DNA of 64,000 nucleotides from Bacteroidales bacterium (GCA_017430365.1 JAFRNC010000006.1:355783-419782), one strand, 5' to 3'; shown: positions 24,766-34,483, counted from the stretch's first letter. Program-made: numbers and translations. The notes: generated by a model not told the origin, from the sequence alone.

Positions 24766-25749
24766 ATGCATCACGAAAAAGACAGGCGAATAGATCTGCC
24801 GGTCCCTTTCCTGAAGGAAGGGACTGTCTTGTTTGTCAGTCCCGACCCCGCAATACGGTTGGGAACGACGGGGTGTACACACCTCGCAGACATTGTATCA
24901 TCCCTCACTCCTGAACTCCGCCGATATCTGTTTCCCGGTGAAGATTCTGTTGTCTCAGCCGGGGATATGTACCGATATGTCCAGGAACTCGCCGGCCTGG
25001 ACGGACAGACGGGCTTCCTGTACAGGTTTCACGGCAATCTGTACTTCCATGCCGCATCCGAATCCCTGGACGAACCGATGGTGTATGAGTATTACTCCCA
25101 TTCCCAAGAGCAAGAGAGGCGCCGTTCCAGAAAGGAGGCCCGGCCGGGACATCCGAACATCGCGTTTGATATACCATTCCATGACGAAATCTGTTTCTCC
25201 GTTTGCGGCGACAGGGAAGAAGGCGACAGGGAAGAAAAGGAAGAGGCCCCGGATCCCCGCGTCCAGGCCATACTGGATGCATGGGCGAAGATTGAGCGCG
25301 AGTTCGGAATCACCATCGAGGACATGCAGATCCTCCTCGGCTACAAGGTCAAGCTCAGCCGCCTGAATATCACAACGGCCAGCCGCTTATTCCTGACCGA
25401 TTTCAACAATCAGGAAGTGAAGATGGACGATCTCACCAAGGCGCTGTATTTCTATTTCCTCCGCCACCCGGAGGGAGCAAGGCTGAAGGAACTCCACGAC
25501 CACGAAGACGAGATCCTCCACATTTATTCCGGCATCACCGGCCGCGACGACACCAGGAAGATACGTGAAAGTGTCGGTAAGCTCGTCGACCCCTTCGGCA
25601 ACGGGCTCAACGTCAGCCTTTCACGGATCAAGAAAGCGTTCAAGGACGTCGTCGGCGACCGTATCGCCCGATTCTATTATATCACCGGCCGCAGCGGTGA
25701 AGTCCGCAAAGTCGGGATTGACCGCGACCTGGTAATCTGGGAGCATTAG
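24766..25749 (+). CDS. Conserved-looking protein of unknown function
   Basis: A 327-residue cytoplasmic protein, 30 bases downstream of the VWA gene and probably cotranscribed. No known catalytic motif is visible. The N-terminal half (PFLKEGTVLFVSPDPAIRL) is variable and contains an acidic linker with a short repeat, GDREEGDREEKEE. The C-terminal ~130 residues (KALYFYFLRHPEGARLKEL; YSGITGRDDTRKIRESVGKL; LNVSLSRIKKAFKDVVGD) look like a compact helical, winged-helix-like module that recurs in Bacteroidetes proteins as I recall, but I cannot name a family. It ends at a hairpin shared with the convergent TlpA-like gene. Confidence 0.6.
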   Translation: MHHEKDRRIDLPVPFLKEGTVLFVSPDPAIRLGTTGCTHLADIVSSLTPELRRYLFPGEDSVVSAGDMYRYVQELAGLDGQTGFLYRFHGNLYFHAASESLDEPMVYEYYSHSQEQERRRSRKEARPGHPNIAFDIPFHDEICFSVCGDREEGDREEKEEAPDPRVQAILDAWAKIEREFGITIEDMQILLGYKVKLSRLNITTASRLFLTDFNNQEVKMDDLTKALYFYFLRHPEGARLKELHDHEDEILHIYSGITGRDDTRKIRESVGKLVDPFGNGLNVSLSRIKKAFKDVVGDRIARFYYITGRSGEVRKVGIDRDLVIWEH

Positions 25750-25783
25750 CACTCAGCCAGAGTGACCACCTGCCGGAAAAGCA

Positions 25784-25814
25784 CACGGCCCGATTCGAAA
25801 AGAACCGGGCCGTG
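25784..25814. terminator. Hairpin between convergent genes
   Basis: CACGGCCCG, a 13-base loop, CGGGCCGTG. It lies 35 bases after the plus-strand stop and 31 bases before the minus-strand stop. U runs are weak, so it may act with factor help or in both directions. Confidence 0.55.
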
Positions 25815-25844
25815 ATTTATGATGGTCTTCGCGGACGAATCCGA

Positions 25845-26963
25845 TTATTCGAAAACCGAAGCCAGTTTGGCTTCCAGGTCGGAACCGCGGAGGCCGCGGG
25901 CGACGATGGTTCCTTCCGGATCGATCAACAGGTTGTCGGGAATGGCATTGACCGAATAGATATCATGGGCCGCATTGTCCCAGTATTTCAGGTCGGACAG
26001 GTGAATCCACGGCATTTCCCATTCGGTGATGGCTTTCACCCAAGGTTCCTTCTCCTTGTCGAAGGACACGCCGACAATCTCGAAGCCTTTCCCGTGATAT
26101 TTCTTGTAGGCTGCCACCACGTTGGGCATTTCGGCCTTGCAGGGGCCGCACCATGAGGCCCAGAAATCGACCAGGACCCATTTGCCCTGACCGGCATACT
26201 CACTGAGTTTGTGCATTTTCCCGTCAGGAGCCGCTTCCTCGAGATCGAGGAATTTCTTCCCGATGAAGGCATTTTTCTGATCCGCCTGTGCTTTCTCCTC
26301 AGCTCCGGCCTCGTCAAGCTTACGCTTGAGGTCCTGGACGTAAGGATGTTTCGTAAACAGTGCGCCGGAAGACATGAGTTCCTCGAACTTCTCCTCGCCG
26401 GCAAGTGTGTGGACGTTTGAAATGAAAACGGCAGGAATGAGGTTGTCCAGATTCTTTTCGACCACGTCCACATAGAAGTCTCCATACTTCTCGAGACGTT
26501 TCTCATACTCCCGTATGAACTCCGCTTCCTGGGCCTCCTGTTCTTCCTTGGGCAGCGACAGATATGCCCGGAGAAAACCGTTGAAGTCACTGAACTGAGC
26601 GGAATCCATCTTGTCCAATTCCGACAGTTTGGTATTGAGAGCAGAACCGGTCAGGGTACTGTCGGCAAGGTTCAGAATCACGGGTTTGCCGTCATTGAAA
26701 AACGGAAAATACCATTCGGCATCTTTGAAACTGACCGAAAGGAATGCATCTTTGTCCGCCTTCCCTTTCATCTTGAAAGCACCGTCGGTTACCACCGCGC
26801 TGTCAATGGGCTCGGAAGTGATACGGTCCAACAGATACACGGACACTCCGTCTTCCGGGGCGTTTTTACCCGTGATGTCATACTTCACACCATTTCCTGA
26901 GCAGGCGAACGCAAAAGCGGCCGCAAGCGTCAGCATTAAAATCGTTGAGGATTTCATATACAT
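25845..26963 (-). CDS. TlpA-like thioredoxin-fold lipoprotein with DUF4369-type N-terminus
   Basis: A 372-residue lipoprotein; MKSSTILMLTLAAAFAFACSG has a lipobox, and the ATG at 26957 is an alternative start. Residues about 25-130 resemble DUF4369 (YDITGKNAPEDGVSVYLLD; VTDGAFKMKGK), a helical linker follows, and the C-terminal ~140 residues are a TlpA/ResA thioredoxin domain with the active site FWASWCGPCKAEMP and the cis-Pro loop AIPDNLLIDPEG. It should reduce disulfides in the periplasm or on the outer membrane. This architecture is very common in Bacteroidetes. It lies 4 bases downstream of the following (broken) gene's stop, so the two form an operon. Confidence 0.9.
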   Translation of the reverse strand: MYMKSSTILMLTLAAAFAFACSGNGVKYDITGKNAPEDGVSVYLLDRITSEPIDSAVVTDGAFKMKGKADKDAFLSVSFKDAEWYFPFFNDGKPVILNLADSTLTGSALNTKLSELDKMDSAQFSDFNGFLRAYLSLPKEEQEAQEAEFIREYEKRLEKYGDFYVDVVEKNLDNLIPAVFISNVHTLAGEEKFEELMSSGALFTKHPYVQDLKRKLDEAGAEEKAQADQKNAFIGKKFLDLEEAAPDGKMHKLSEYAGQGKWVLVDFWASWCGPCKAEMPNVVAAYKKYHGKGFEIVGVSFDKEKEPWVKAITEWEMPWIHLSDLKYWDNAAHDIYSVNAIPDNLLIDPEGTIVARGLRGSDLEAKLASVFE

Positions 26964-26967
26964 AATA

Positions 26968-27714
26968 CTATTTAAGTGATTTCTTGCCTTCTTCCAGGGC
27001 TTCCATAAACCGCCTTTCCCGTTGCTGCCGTTCTTCAGCGAATGTACTTATTTCTTCTATAGCGCTTTCTTTCCGTACGGCTTCCTCAAGATTCTTCCGC
27101 TCCCGGCTGAACACATCCAGTTCTTCATCTTTGATTTTCATCATGATCTTGCATTGCTCGAAATCCTTCTGCATGGTCATCAGATACATTTGGCTGATAT
27201 ATAGTAAGGATGAAGAATTGAAATCCGCCAGGCTCTCATAATCTTTGACGGCACCCCAAGCCTCCTGTTGAAAACGATCCACGACTTCCGTCCTGTAGTT
27301 GCTTCGTTTTTCGTATAAGGATGATACGGTCTCGACAAAGAGGATGTTTCCTATGGTACTGACCGTTTCTATATTGGATTTGAAGATATTTTCCGTCGTT
27401 GTGGTGTATGAAAGAAAAGGAAGATGTGTATAAAAAGCATTGGTTTTCTCGTAGAATTCTTCCGGATGAGCGAGTGCATACACCTGAAGGTCGAAGAATG
27501 CGATCAATTCCTCATCGCACTGCTCGATTTCCTTCAATGATTCCCGCATATCATACATTATCATCATCACCATCTCACGCTTCTCGGCCTGCTGCTTCTT
27601 ACGGTCAATGATAGCCGTAGTTCCGAAAGTCATCAGTATGATAGAGACCGTCGTCGCCGCCAGCTACATCAGGAACCTTTTCAGCATTGAGCTGTTTGTA
27701 GACCTCTTCATCAT
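26968..27714 (-). pseudogene. Membrane-anchored coiled-coil protein with in-frame amber codon
   Basis: The original start appears to be ATG 27714 (MMKRSTNSSMLKRFLM), but codon 17 is TAG at 27664-27666. The same frame then continues without a break for 232 codons (LAATTVSIILMTFGTTAIIDRKKQQ to the stop at 26968). The TAG falls in the only hydrophobic segment, a single N-terminal membrane helix. A shortened protein could start at ATG 27633 but would lack most of that helix. The rest is charged and helical (EERQQRERRFMEALEEGKK), with no recognised domain. A consensus -7 box TATATTTG lies at 27740-27733. It is upstream of the TlpA-like lipoprotein. Nonsense mutation or base-call error. Confidence 0.7.
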
Positions 27715-27823
27715 AGCCAAAAGATTAGACCGCAAATATACTGAAATTCCACAAATTGCGCACTGTACGGCCAGATAATGCACTGTCCCAGGCACATTTA
27801 GAGATGGGTACGGTTTTTTTTGC

Positions 27824-27831
27824 TAAATTTG
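27824..27831 (+). promoter_or_regulatory. -7 box of the PARG-like gene
   Basis: TAAATTTG matches TAnnTTTG and lies only 8 bases before ATG 27840. If used, the message would be nearly leaderless. Confidence 0.4.
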
Positions 27832-27839
27832 TACTGACT

Positions 27840-28712
27840 ATGACAGACAAACACCATCTTCGAATCGAAATCTTCAACTCCACCCTCGCCGTGTTGCGGC
27901 AGGGATGGTATCTCGCTCCCGACAAGCACAGGGTGCTGCTTCCTGCAGTGCAGGAGGTGATGGATGCGGCCACTATGTACAGTGAACCTTTCAAAGTACC
28001 CGGCGCGGGGCCGGCTCCCGTCGCTACGGAAGTACGTGTCGAGGACAAGGACTGCGTGCTGGCGGCGATAGAGCTGATCGATGCGGGTTATAATCCGGCG
28101 ATGCTCAATCTGGCGGACCTTCATGTGCCGGGGGGACTCGTGGAATACGGGTCCGGAGCGCAGGAGGAGAATCTGTGCCGGCGGAGCAATCTGATCCTCT
28201 CGCTGTATCAGTTCTCACGCTCACGCGTGCGGCAGTATCCGGACCTGGGACTCGTGAACCGCGGGGACCAGTATCCCATGGACGAGCGTTTCGGCGGCGT
28301 GTACAGCGGGATCGTGACGTTTTTCCGCGGGCCGGAGAACACCGGCTCGCAGCTGGAGGAGAAGACATACAACATCCCCGTCATCTCGGTAGCGGCTCTC
28401 AGCGGGCCGAGGATCGGAATGGACGGGATGATGTACCCCGAAGAGGCCGGGATCACGCTTGACAAGATGCGTACGATTTTCCGCATCGGCCTGGCGCACG
28501 GCCACGATTCACTCGTGCTCTCCGCCATGGGCTGCGGCGCCTTCAGGAATCCCCCGGCCCACATCGCAAAATTGTTCCACCAGGTCATCGTGGAAGATGA
28601 GTTCAAGGGCCGTTACCGCCTCATAGATTTCGCTATCCTCGACGGTTACAAGACCGGCCTGCGGCATAATCCGGAGGGGAATCTGCTGCCGTTCCAGCGG
28701 GAATTCAGCTAG
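27840..28712 (+). CDS. TIGR02452/DUF2263 family protein (microbial PARG-like macrodomain)
   Basis: A 290-residue protein of the TIGR02452 family, related to microbial poly(ADP-ribose) glycohydrolases. Visible family signatures are AMLNLADLHVPGGLV, EYGSGAQEENLCRRS (the QEE catalytic pair of PARG) and LSAMGCGAFRNPPAHIAKLF near the C-terminus. The usual triple-Gly loop reads VPGGLV here, a small deviation. By family it would remove ADP-ribose from proteins or process ADP-ribose derivatives in the cytoplasm; bacterial substrates are mostly unknown. The gene is 4 bases upstream of the broken metallophosphoesterase gene, in the same direction. I choose ATG 27840 because the protein there aligns with the family start. 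Confidence 0.85.
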   Translation: MTDKHHLRIEIFNSTLAVLRQGWYLAPDKHRVLLPAVQEVMDAATMYSEPFKVPGAGPAPVATEVRVEDKDCVLAAIELIDAGYNPAMLNLADLHVPGGLVEYGSGAQEENLCRRSNLILSLYQFSRSRVRQYPDLGLVNRGDQYPMDERFGGVYSGIVTFFRGPENTGSQLEEKTYNIPVISVAALSGPRIGMDGMMYPEEAGITLDKMRTIFRIGLAHGHDSLVLSAMGCGAFRNPPAHIAKLFHQVIVEDEFKGRYRLIDFAILDGYKTGLRHNPEGNLLPFQREFS

Positions 28713-28716
28713 TTCC

Positions 28717-29796
28717 ATGAGAACACGGTTCATCGTAATCCTCGCCGTTTTCGCCCTTACCCTGGGATATGTGATATGGCATCTGTGGCGCATCACACCC
28801 GGAGGATGGCCGTATAAGCTGGCCGTGACTTTGGCTTTCGTCCTCTGGATGGGCCTTGCGTTTGTCGGTTTCGGAATGACTGAACGGTTCCCAGTCAAAA
28901 CCGCCACCATACTGTATGAAGTCGGGCTTCCGTGGATGATAGCCTGCCTGTACATGTTCATCATTTTCATAGCGGCCGACGCCGCCGCACTATGCCACAT
29001 CCTTCCCAAAAGGTTTTTGGCTGACAGTCAGGCCGGTCTGTTATCGATAGCGTGCATTGTCGCAGTCCTGATGATTGCCGGCAACATCCATTACAGGCAT
29101 AAATACCGTGAAGAACTGACCGTCAGGACGGAAAAGCCGCTTGAGAAGCCTCTGACAATCGTACTGGCGAGCGACCTGCATGTGGGTTATCACAACCGCC
29201 GCCCGGAAATCGCCCGATGGGTAGAGCTGATCAACGCCGAACATCCCGACCTGGTGCTGTTTGGGGGAGACATAGTAGACCGCAGCGTAAGGCCCATCCT
29301 GGAAGGGGACTATGCGGCAGAGTTCCGCCGTATCACGGCCCCCGTCTGGACTATCCCCGGAAACCACGAATACTACAGCGATTTCGAGGGAGCGAAGCGG
29401 TTCTTTTAAGATGCCGGGATCAAGCTGCTGCGGGACAGCGTGTTCAAATTTGACGGCCTGACTATAATAGGACGCGACGACCGCACCAATCCCGACAGGA
29501 AGCCCCTGTCGGCCTATGCCGGCTCCCTTCAGGGCTTCACCATCCTTCTGGACCATCAGCCCTACCATCTGGAGGAGGCTGAGGAGGCGGGAATAGATTT
29601 CCAGTTCAGCGGCCACACCCACCACGGGCAGATTTGGCCCGTCTCCTGGGCAACGGACCTGATCTACGAAAAGGCCTGGGGACATCACACGCGCGGCAGA
29701 ACCCGCTACTACGTCAGTTCCGGCCTGGGAATATGGGGCGCGAAGATACGTATAGGCAGCCGGTCCGAGTATCTCGTCCTGCACATAGAAAACTGA
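28717..29796 (+). pseudogene. Membrane metallophosphoesterase with in-frame ochre codon
   Basis: One continuous frame of 360 codons is interrupted only by TAA at 29407-29409 (context AKRFF-stop-DAGIKLLRD). Four membrane helices at the N-terminus (starting MRTRFIVILAVFALTLGY) are followed by a calcineurin-like phosphoesterase domain. All metal motifs are present but on the two sides of the stop: SDLHVGYH, GGDIVD and GNHEYY before it, DHQPYH and SGHTHHGQ after it. A G-to-T change in a GAA codon would explain the stop. Members of this family (YkuE-like) hydrolyse lipid or nucleotide phosphates such as UDP-2,3-diacylglucosamine. The first fragment would lack essential metal ligands. Pseudogene or base-call error. 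Confidence 0.85.
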
Positions 29797-29855
29797 AAAC
29801 CGCAGTTTTCCGCTGCAGTTTGCAGCCCGGCAGCCCGGCAACCCGGCACGCCGGT

Positions 29856-30407
29856 CTAGTTGTCGGAATGGATCTTTTCGCTCAGTTTGAAACTCCAGCG
29901 GAGCGACTTGATGGCCGATCTGGTAAGGTCGGCTTCAGCCGTGCGGTGTCCGTTCGAGAAAACGAAGCAAAGGCGCTTGCTCTGCAGGAAGCGTTTTGTC
30001 ACTATGCAGGTCGCCATATTGATTCCGGACAACTTGTTGAAACCGGCGACCGTCCTGCAGGGGAATTGTCTGGAAACTCCTGTGTCCTCATCGACCAATT
30101 CCAGAAGCGACTCCAGATAATCGAGAGCTTCTTCGGCGGTCGTGCCCATCAACAGGAAAGTCTGGTCGACATGGTCCAGGCTGAAAAAGGTATCATTGCC
30201 TTTCGAAATTTCCAGGAGATTGAAGACACGGCCCACATTCAGATAATAACCGACAAACCCGTCTTCGTCCTTGAGGGAGAAGATCGAGTAGGTGTGATCA
30301 TCCTGTTCGACTTCGCAAATCTCATTGGGAATGCCCGCAGGAAAGTCCTGGGCAAACACCGGAAGCGAGAAAACCGCAATCACAAGGGCAGCAAGAATAC
30401 GTTTCAT
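29856..30407 (-). CDS. Secreted protein of unknown function
   Basis: A 183-residue protein with a clear signal peptide (MKRILAALVIAVFSLPVFAQ), cleaved after VFAQ and without a lipobox, so probably periplasmic. No known domain is recognised. Two cysteines in FPCRTVAG and MATCIVTK could pair. The motif DEDGFVGYYLNVGRVFNL suggests a beta-rich N-terminal half. It is a single-gene unit, convergent with the metallophosphoesterase gene and divergent from the prolyl aminopeptidase gene. Between it and its left neighbour are short near-repeats of CAGCCCGG. Confidence 0.7.
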   Translation of the reverse strand: MKRILAALVIAVFSLPVFAQDFPAGIPNEICEVEQDDHTYSIFSLKDEDGFVGYYLNVGRVFNLLEISKGNDTFFSLDHVDQTFLLMGTTAEEALDYLESLLELVDEDTGVSRQFPCRTVAGFNKLSGINMATCIVTKRFLQSKRLCFVFSNGHRTAEADLTRSAIKSLRWSFKLSEKIHSDN

Positions 30408-30509
30408 ATCTTCTTGAGTCTAATGGTTTCCTATAGTAAAAACAATTATCAGGCCGTAAAATTAATGAATTTTTCCTACCTTTAGGGTTAGTTGTTAAAT
30501 AATCACCTC

Positions 30510-31388
30510 ATGAGAATCGAAGAAGGCTATATGCCCTATCTGGGCCACAAGACCTATTACCGCATCGTCGGAGAACCGTCTGAAGAAAAGAAACCGCTCC
30601 TCCTGCTTCACGGCGGCCCCGGCAGCACCCACAACTATTTCGAAGTGCTCGACCGCATAGCCGACACCGGCCGTCAGGTCATATCCTACGACCAGATAGG
30701 CTGCGGCAATTCATATCTGGACGGACATCCCGAACTGTGGACCATGGAGACCTGGATGAACGAACTCATCGCCCTCCGCAGGCATCTGCATCTCGACCAG
30801 CTGCACATCCTGGGACAGTCGTGGGGCGGAATGCTGATCATCGCCTATCTCATCGAGAAACAGCCTGAAGGCATAAAGTCCGCCATCCTCTCGAGCACCC
30901 TCTCCTCCGCAACGCTTTGGGCGAAGGAGCAGCACCGTCTCATCGGGATGATGCCGGAGAACGAACGCGAGGCCATACGGAAGGCCGAAGAGACCGGTGG
31001 ATGGAGCGATCCCGATTACCTGAAAGCGAACGACCATTACATGACCCTCCACTGCGCCAGCATCGATGAGAATTCCCCCGAATGCGTCAGGCGTCCCAAA
31101 CGCGCAGGCAGCGAGTCGTACGTCTACGGATGGGGACCCAACGAATATGTTCCGACCGGGACGCTCGGCAATTTCGAGTACACGGAAAGGCTCGGGGAGA
31201 TCAGGAACCCTTGCCTAATTTTCAGCGGGTCGGAGGATCTCTCCACCCCGAAAGTTGCCGGTACGATGCACGAAGGGATAGCGGGAAGCCGATGGGAGCT
31301 GATGGAGGGATCAAGGCACATGTGCTTCGTCGACCGCCACGAAGATTACTGCCGCATCCTCGCCCAATGGCTCGGGGAACACGATTAA
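30510..31388 (+). CDS. Prolyl aminopeptidase (alpha/beta hydrolase, peptidase S33)
   Basis: A 292-residue protein from ATG 30510 (MRIEEGYMPYLGHKTYYRI). It has the S33 signature HGGPGSTHNYF forming the oxyanion hole, the nucleophile elbow GQSWGGML with the catalytic Ser, an Asp in SGSEDLSTP and a His in EGSRHMCF, completing the triad. Between the two halves is a cap domain (LWAKEQHRLIGMMPENE). It removes N-terminal proline or other residues from short peptides in the cytoplasm. A TACCTTTA box is about 30 bases upstream. It fits an organism that uses amino acids, but specificity within the S33 family is not certain. Confidence 0.9.
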   Translation: MRIEEGYMPYLGHKTYYRIVGEPSEEKKPLLLLHGGPGSTHNYFEVLDRIADTGRQVISYDQIGCGNSYLDGHPELWTMETWMNELIALRRHLHLDQLHILGQSWGGMLIIAYLIEKQPEGIKSAILSSTLSSATLWAKEQHRLIGMMPENEREAIRKAEETGGWSDPDYLKANDHYMTLHCASIDENSPECVRRPKRAGSESYVYGWGPNEYVPTGTLGNFEYTERLGEIRNPCLIFSGSEDLSTPKVAGTMHEGIAGSRWELMEGSRHMCFVDRHEDYCRILAQWLGEHD

Positions 31389-31451
31389 AATTGCTTTTCC
31401 GCCCGGAAATCCTTAATTTTATGGTTCAATAACATCTGAAACTATAACTCC

Positions 31452-32828
31452 ATGACTTTTACTATGATCATTGAGCTGCTGATCGTGCTGGCGGCTCTCT
31501 ACGTCGGATCGCGCTACGGTTCGCTGGCGCTCGGCGCAATATCGGGCATCGGTCTCGCCATCCTGGTTTTCGGCTTCGGCCTGAAGCCGGGAACCCCGCC
31601 CACCGATGTCATCTATATCATAATAGCCGCCGTCACGTGCGCAGGTACCCTGCAGGCGTCCGGAGGTATGGACTGGATGATCCAGATAGCCGAAAAGATG
31701 CTGCGCAAGCATCCCGATCACATCACCTTCCTGGGCCCCCTCGTGACCTTCTTCCTCACCGTGCTGGTGGGAACGGGGCACGTAGTCTATACCGTGATGC
31801 CCATCATCTGCGACATCGCGCTCAAGAAGAACATCAGGCCCGAGCGTCCCTGCGCAGTGTCTTCGATCGCTTCGCAGGTGGGTATCACCTGCTCCCCCAT
31901 CGCTGCCGCCGTCGTGGCGTTCGTCACGATTTCCAACGCCAACGGATACATGGTCACGATTCCCCAGGTGCTGATGGTCACCATCCCCGCCTGCATCTGC
32001 GGCCTCATGTGCGCCGCACTGGCATCGTACAAACGCGGCAAGGACCTGGACAAGGATCCGGACTTCATCATGAGGAAATCCGATCCCGAGCAGTATCACT
32101 ACATGTACGGCAACACCGCCACCACCCTCGACAAGGTCATCACCAAGGAAGCCAAGGCTTCGGTTTTCGTCTTCCTCGGATCGCTGCTCATCATCGTGGC
32201 TTTCGCATTCTGCCAGATGATCCACATGTCCGACGGCCGCACCGTGGCGCAGGCCATCGAACTTCCCAAGATGAACATCTGCATCCAGATCATAATGCTG
32301 ATGGCCGCAGCCGCCAACATCATGTTCTGCAAGGCCTCGCCCAAGAAAGCCGTGGCCGGCGCGGTATGGCAGTCGGGAATGGTCGCCGTCGTAGCGATCT
32401 ACGGCATCGCATGGCTGGCCGACACCTATTTCGGCAACTACCTCGAAGAGATGAAGTCGATGCTCGCCGGACTGGTGACCAGCTATCCCTGGGCCATAGC
32501 CTTCGTCTTCTTCATCGTTTCGGTGCTGATCAACTCGCAGGGCGCCGTGGTCGTGGCTATGCTTCCCCTGGCCTATGAACTCGGCATCGCGGGGCCCGTA
32601 CTGCTCGGCGTGCTTCCCAGCGTATACGGATACTTCTTCATCCCCAATTATCCTTCCGACATCGCAACGGTCAACTTCGACCGGTCAGGAACCACTGTCA
32701 TAGGCAAGTACCTGCTGAACCACAGTTTCATGATGCCGGGATTGATATGCGTCACGGTGTCGACCATTATCGGCTACCTGATAACCAACGTCTTCTTCTC
32801 AGGCTACTTCGCGGGTTTCGTGCAGTAG
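31452..32828 (+). CDS. Anaerobic C4-dicarboxylate transporter (Dcu family)
   Basis: A 458-residue integral membrane protein with about 11-12 hydrophobic helices, the normal Dcu length. Family motifs include QASGGMDWMIQIAEKMLRK, GTGHVVYTVMPII, GITCSPIAAAVVAF and a late PNYPSDIATVNFDRSGTT. DcuA/DcuB exchange fumarate, malate or aspartate for succinate across the inner membrane during anaerobic growth. I cannot separate DcuA from DcuB on sequence alone. It fits with fumarate respiration and succinate export as in the Bacteroidales. It is 63 bases after the aminopeptidase gene, so likely has its own transcription start or a weak operon link. Confidence 0.93.
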   Translation: MTFTMIIELLIVLAALYVGSRYGSLALGAISGIGLAILVFGFGLKPGTPPTDVIYIIIAAVTCAGTLQASGGMDWMIQIAEKMLRKHPDHITFLGPLVTFFLTVLVGTGHVVYTVMPIICDIALKKNIRPERPCAVSSIASQVGITCSPIAAAVVAFVTISNANGYMVTIPQVLMVTIPACICGLMCAALASYKRGKDLDKDPDFIMRKSDPEQYHYMYGNTATTLDKVITKEAKASVFVFLGSLLIIVAFAFCQMIHMSDGRTVAQAIELPKMNICIQIIMLMAAAANIMFCKASPKKAVAGAVWQSGMVAVVAIYGIAWLADTYFGNYLEEMKSMLAGLVTSYPWAIAFVFFIVSVLINSQGAVVVAMLPLAYELGIAGPVLLGVLPSVYGYFFIPNYPSDIATVNFDRSGTTVIGKYLLNHSFMMPGLICVTVSTIIGYLITNVFFSGYFAGFVQ

Positions 32829-32847
32829 CCCCGTGAAGTGATCGCCG

Positions 32848-34428
32848 ATGAAGAGGCTGTTCGAGAGATACCCGGTCGGGGCGGTAATGGTTCTGGCGCT
32901 GCTGTGCCTCTCACCCGTCATGGCCCTCCGCGACGTCACCCCCTCGAACGAACTCCGGTATCTGAGCATCGCCGATGAAGCGCTTCAGGACAGCCACCTC
33001 TTCGCCTTCGCCAACCACGGCGAACCCTACGCCGACAAGCCCCCGCTGTATTTCTGGATCATAATGCTGTGCCGTCTGGTTTTCGGACGGCACAGTGTCT
33101 TCATCCTCTCCCTCTTTTCGTTCATTCCGGCGGTTGTGACAGCCTTCGTGATGGACCGCTGGGCCTTCGGAAACGTTTCGGACGCCACTCCGAAACGGCG
33201 CTCCACTATGGCGCTGATGCTGATGACGACGTTCTACTGGCTGGGGCTTACCGTCTTCCTCAGGATGGACATGCTGATGACGATGTTCATCGTCCTGGCC
33301 CTGTGGTCATGGCACCGCGACCGGCCCTGGCTGTTCGCGCTCTATACATTCCTGGCACTTTTCACGAAGGGTCCGGTCGGGATACTGATGCCTCCGGTGG
33401 TAATCCTCACATATATCCTTTCTTGCAGGAGGCGTGCGAAAGACCATCCACGCATGCACGCGTTCCGTTTCCTGGGCTGGCGATTCCTGCTTCTCGTGGG
33501 AGGTTGCTGCGCCGTGTGGTTCACTTTCGCATGGCTTGAGGGAGGAAATGAATATCTCCACAATCTCCTCTTCCACCAGACCGTGGAGCGTACTGTCAAC
33601 GCGTTCCACCACAAACGCCCGTTCTGGTACTATCTGACCGTACTCCTGCCCGTACTCTTGCCCTGGTGCCTGCTCACTGTTCCGGCGGCCATAGCTTCGC
33701 TGGTGAAAAGGGACGGGACTGCCGCGCCCGCGACTGATGCCGAAAGCACCGAGAAACTCTTCCGCTGCGCCTTCTTCGCGACCCTGGTCATGCTCAGCTG
33801 CTCCAGCGGCAAGCTGCCGATATATCTGCTGCCCATTTTCCCGTTCGTGACCTATCTTCTCCCGCTTTATGTGAAGCGGACCGGATGGAAGAGATGGATG
33901 GACTGGGCTGTCGCGGTACCCGCCATACTGATGGCGATGACCGGGATCGCACTGGTTGCCGGGTTCATCACTTTCGACAGATTCCCTTCCCTGGAGCCCT
34001 ACGGCTTCGCCAGATCGCCCCTGCTGGTCATCGCGGGAACGCTGCTGATATGCGGAGGAATCATGACCGCCGCACAGGCACTGCGGAGGGAACGCGAGCT
34101 GGACAGCATCCGTCCCCTCTCATTCTCGATATTGCTGTTTCTTCTCGCGATATCCCCCCTCACTCCCGGGGCGAACGACTATATCGGATACCGCGCCCTG
34201 TGCAGAGAGGTTCCTGAAGGGGAAAAGGTATATGTATGGCAGGTGCGCCGTCCTGAGAACATGGATGTCTATCTGGGACGTCAGGTGACGGTGGCCGGGA
34301 AAGGTGAACCCCTCCCCGAAGACGGGGTCCTGATAGCTCCGTCATCGTTCAACGTCCCGGCACTGGAAGGCCGTGAACGCCGGGTCCACGGCCAGTATGC
34401 CGTCTGGTTGCCTGCGGAAGGAAAATAA
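32848..34428 (+). CDS. ArnT-like glycosyltransferase (GT83/PMT family)
   Basis: A 526-residue inner-membrane protein with about 11 helices. The first periplasmic loop carries the ArnT/PMT acidic motif in SNELRYLSIADEALQDSH, followed by GEPYADKPPLYFW, and another conserved loop is FHQTVERTVNAFHHKRPFWYY. These enzymes transfer sugars such as aminoarabinose from polyprenyl phosphate to lipid A or other surface molecules. The C-terminal ~150 residues are less conserved. It starts 19 bases after the Dcu gene. Donor and acceptor are unknown; a role in lipid A or surface glycan modification is inference. Confidence 0.85.
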   Translation: MKRLFERYPVGAVMVLALLCLSPVMALRDVTPSNELRYLSIADEALQDSHLFAFANHGEPYADKPPLYFWIIMLCRLVFGRHSVFILSLFSFIPAVVTAFVMDRWAFGNVSDATPKRRSTMALMLMTTFYWLGLTVFLRMDMLMTMFIVLALWSWHRDRPWLFALYTFLALFTKGPVGILMPPVVILTYILSCRRRAKDHPRMHAFRFLGWRFLLLVGGCCAVWFTFAWLEGGNEYLHNLLFHQTVERTVNAFHHKRPFWYYLTVLLPVLLPWCLLTVPAAIASLVKRDGTAAPATDAESTEKLFRCAFFATLVMLSCSSGKLPIYLLPIFPFVTYLLPLYVKRTGWKRWMDWAVAVPAILMAMTGIALVAGFITFDRFPSLEPYGFARSPLLVIAGTLLICGGIMTAAQALRRERELDSIRPLSFSILLFLLAISPLTPGANDYIGYRALCREVPEGEKVYVWQVRRPENMDVYLGRQVTVAGKGEPLPEDGVLIAPSSFNVPALEGRERRVHGQYAVWLPAEGK

Positions 34429-34483
34429 GCTGCTGTCACCCGGAAATTCCGGGAGCCTTATTCCGTAATTTCAGATTAATTCG

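Noticed and set aside
26968..29796. Stop-codon reassignment as explanation for interrupted genes
   Set aside because: One gene has TAG and another TAA, while intact neighbours end with all three stop codons. Mutation or base error is simpler.
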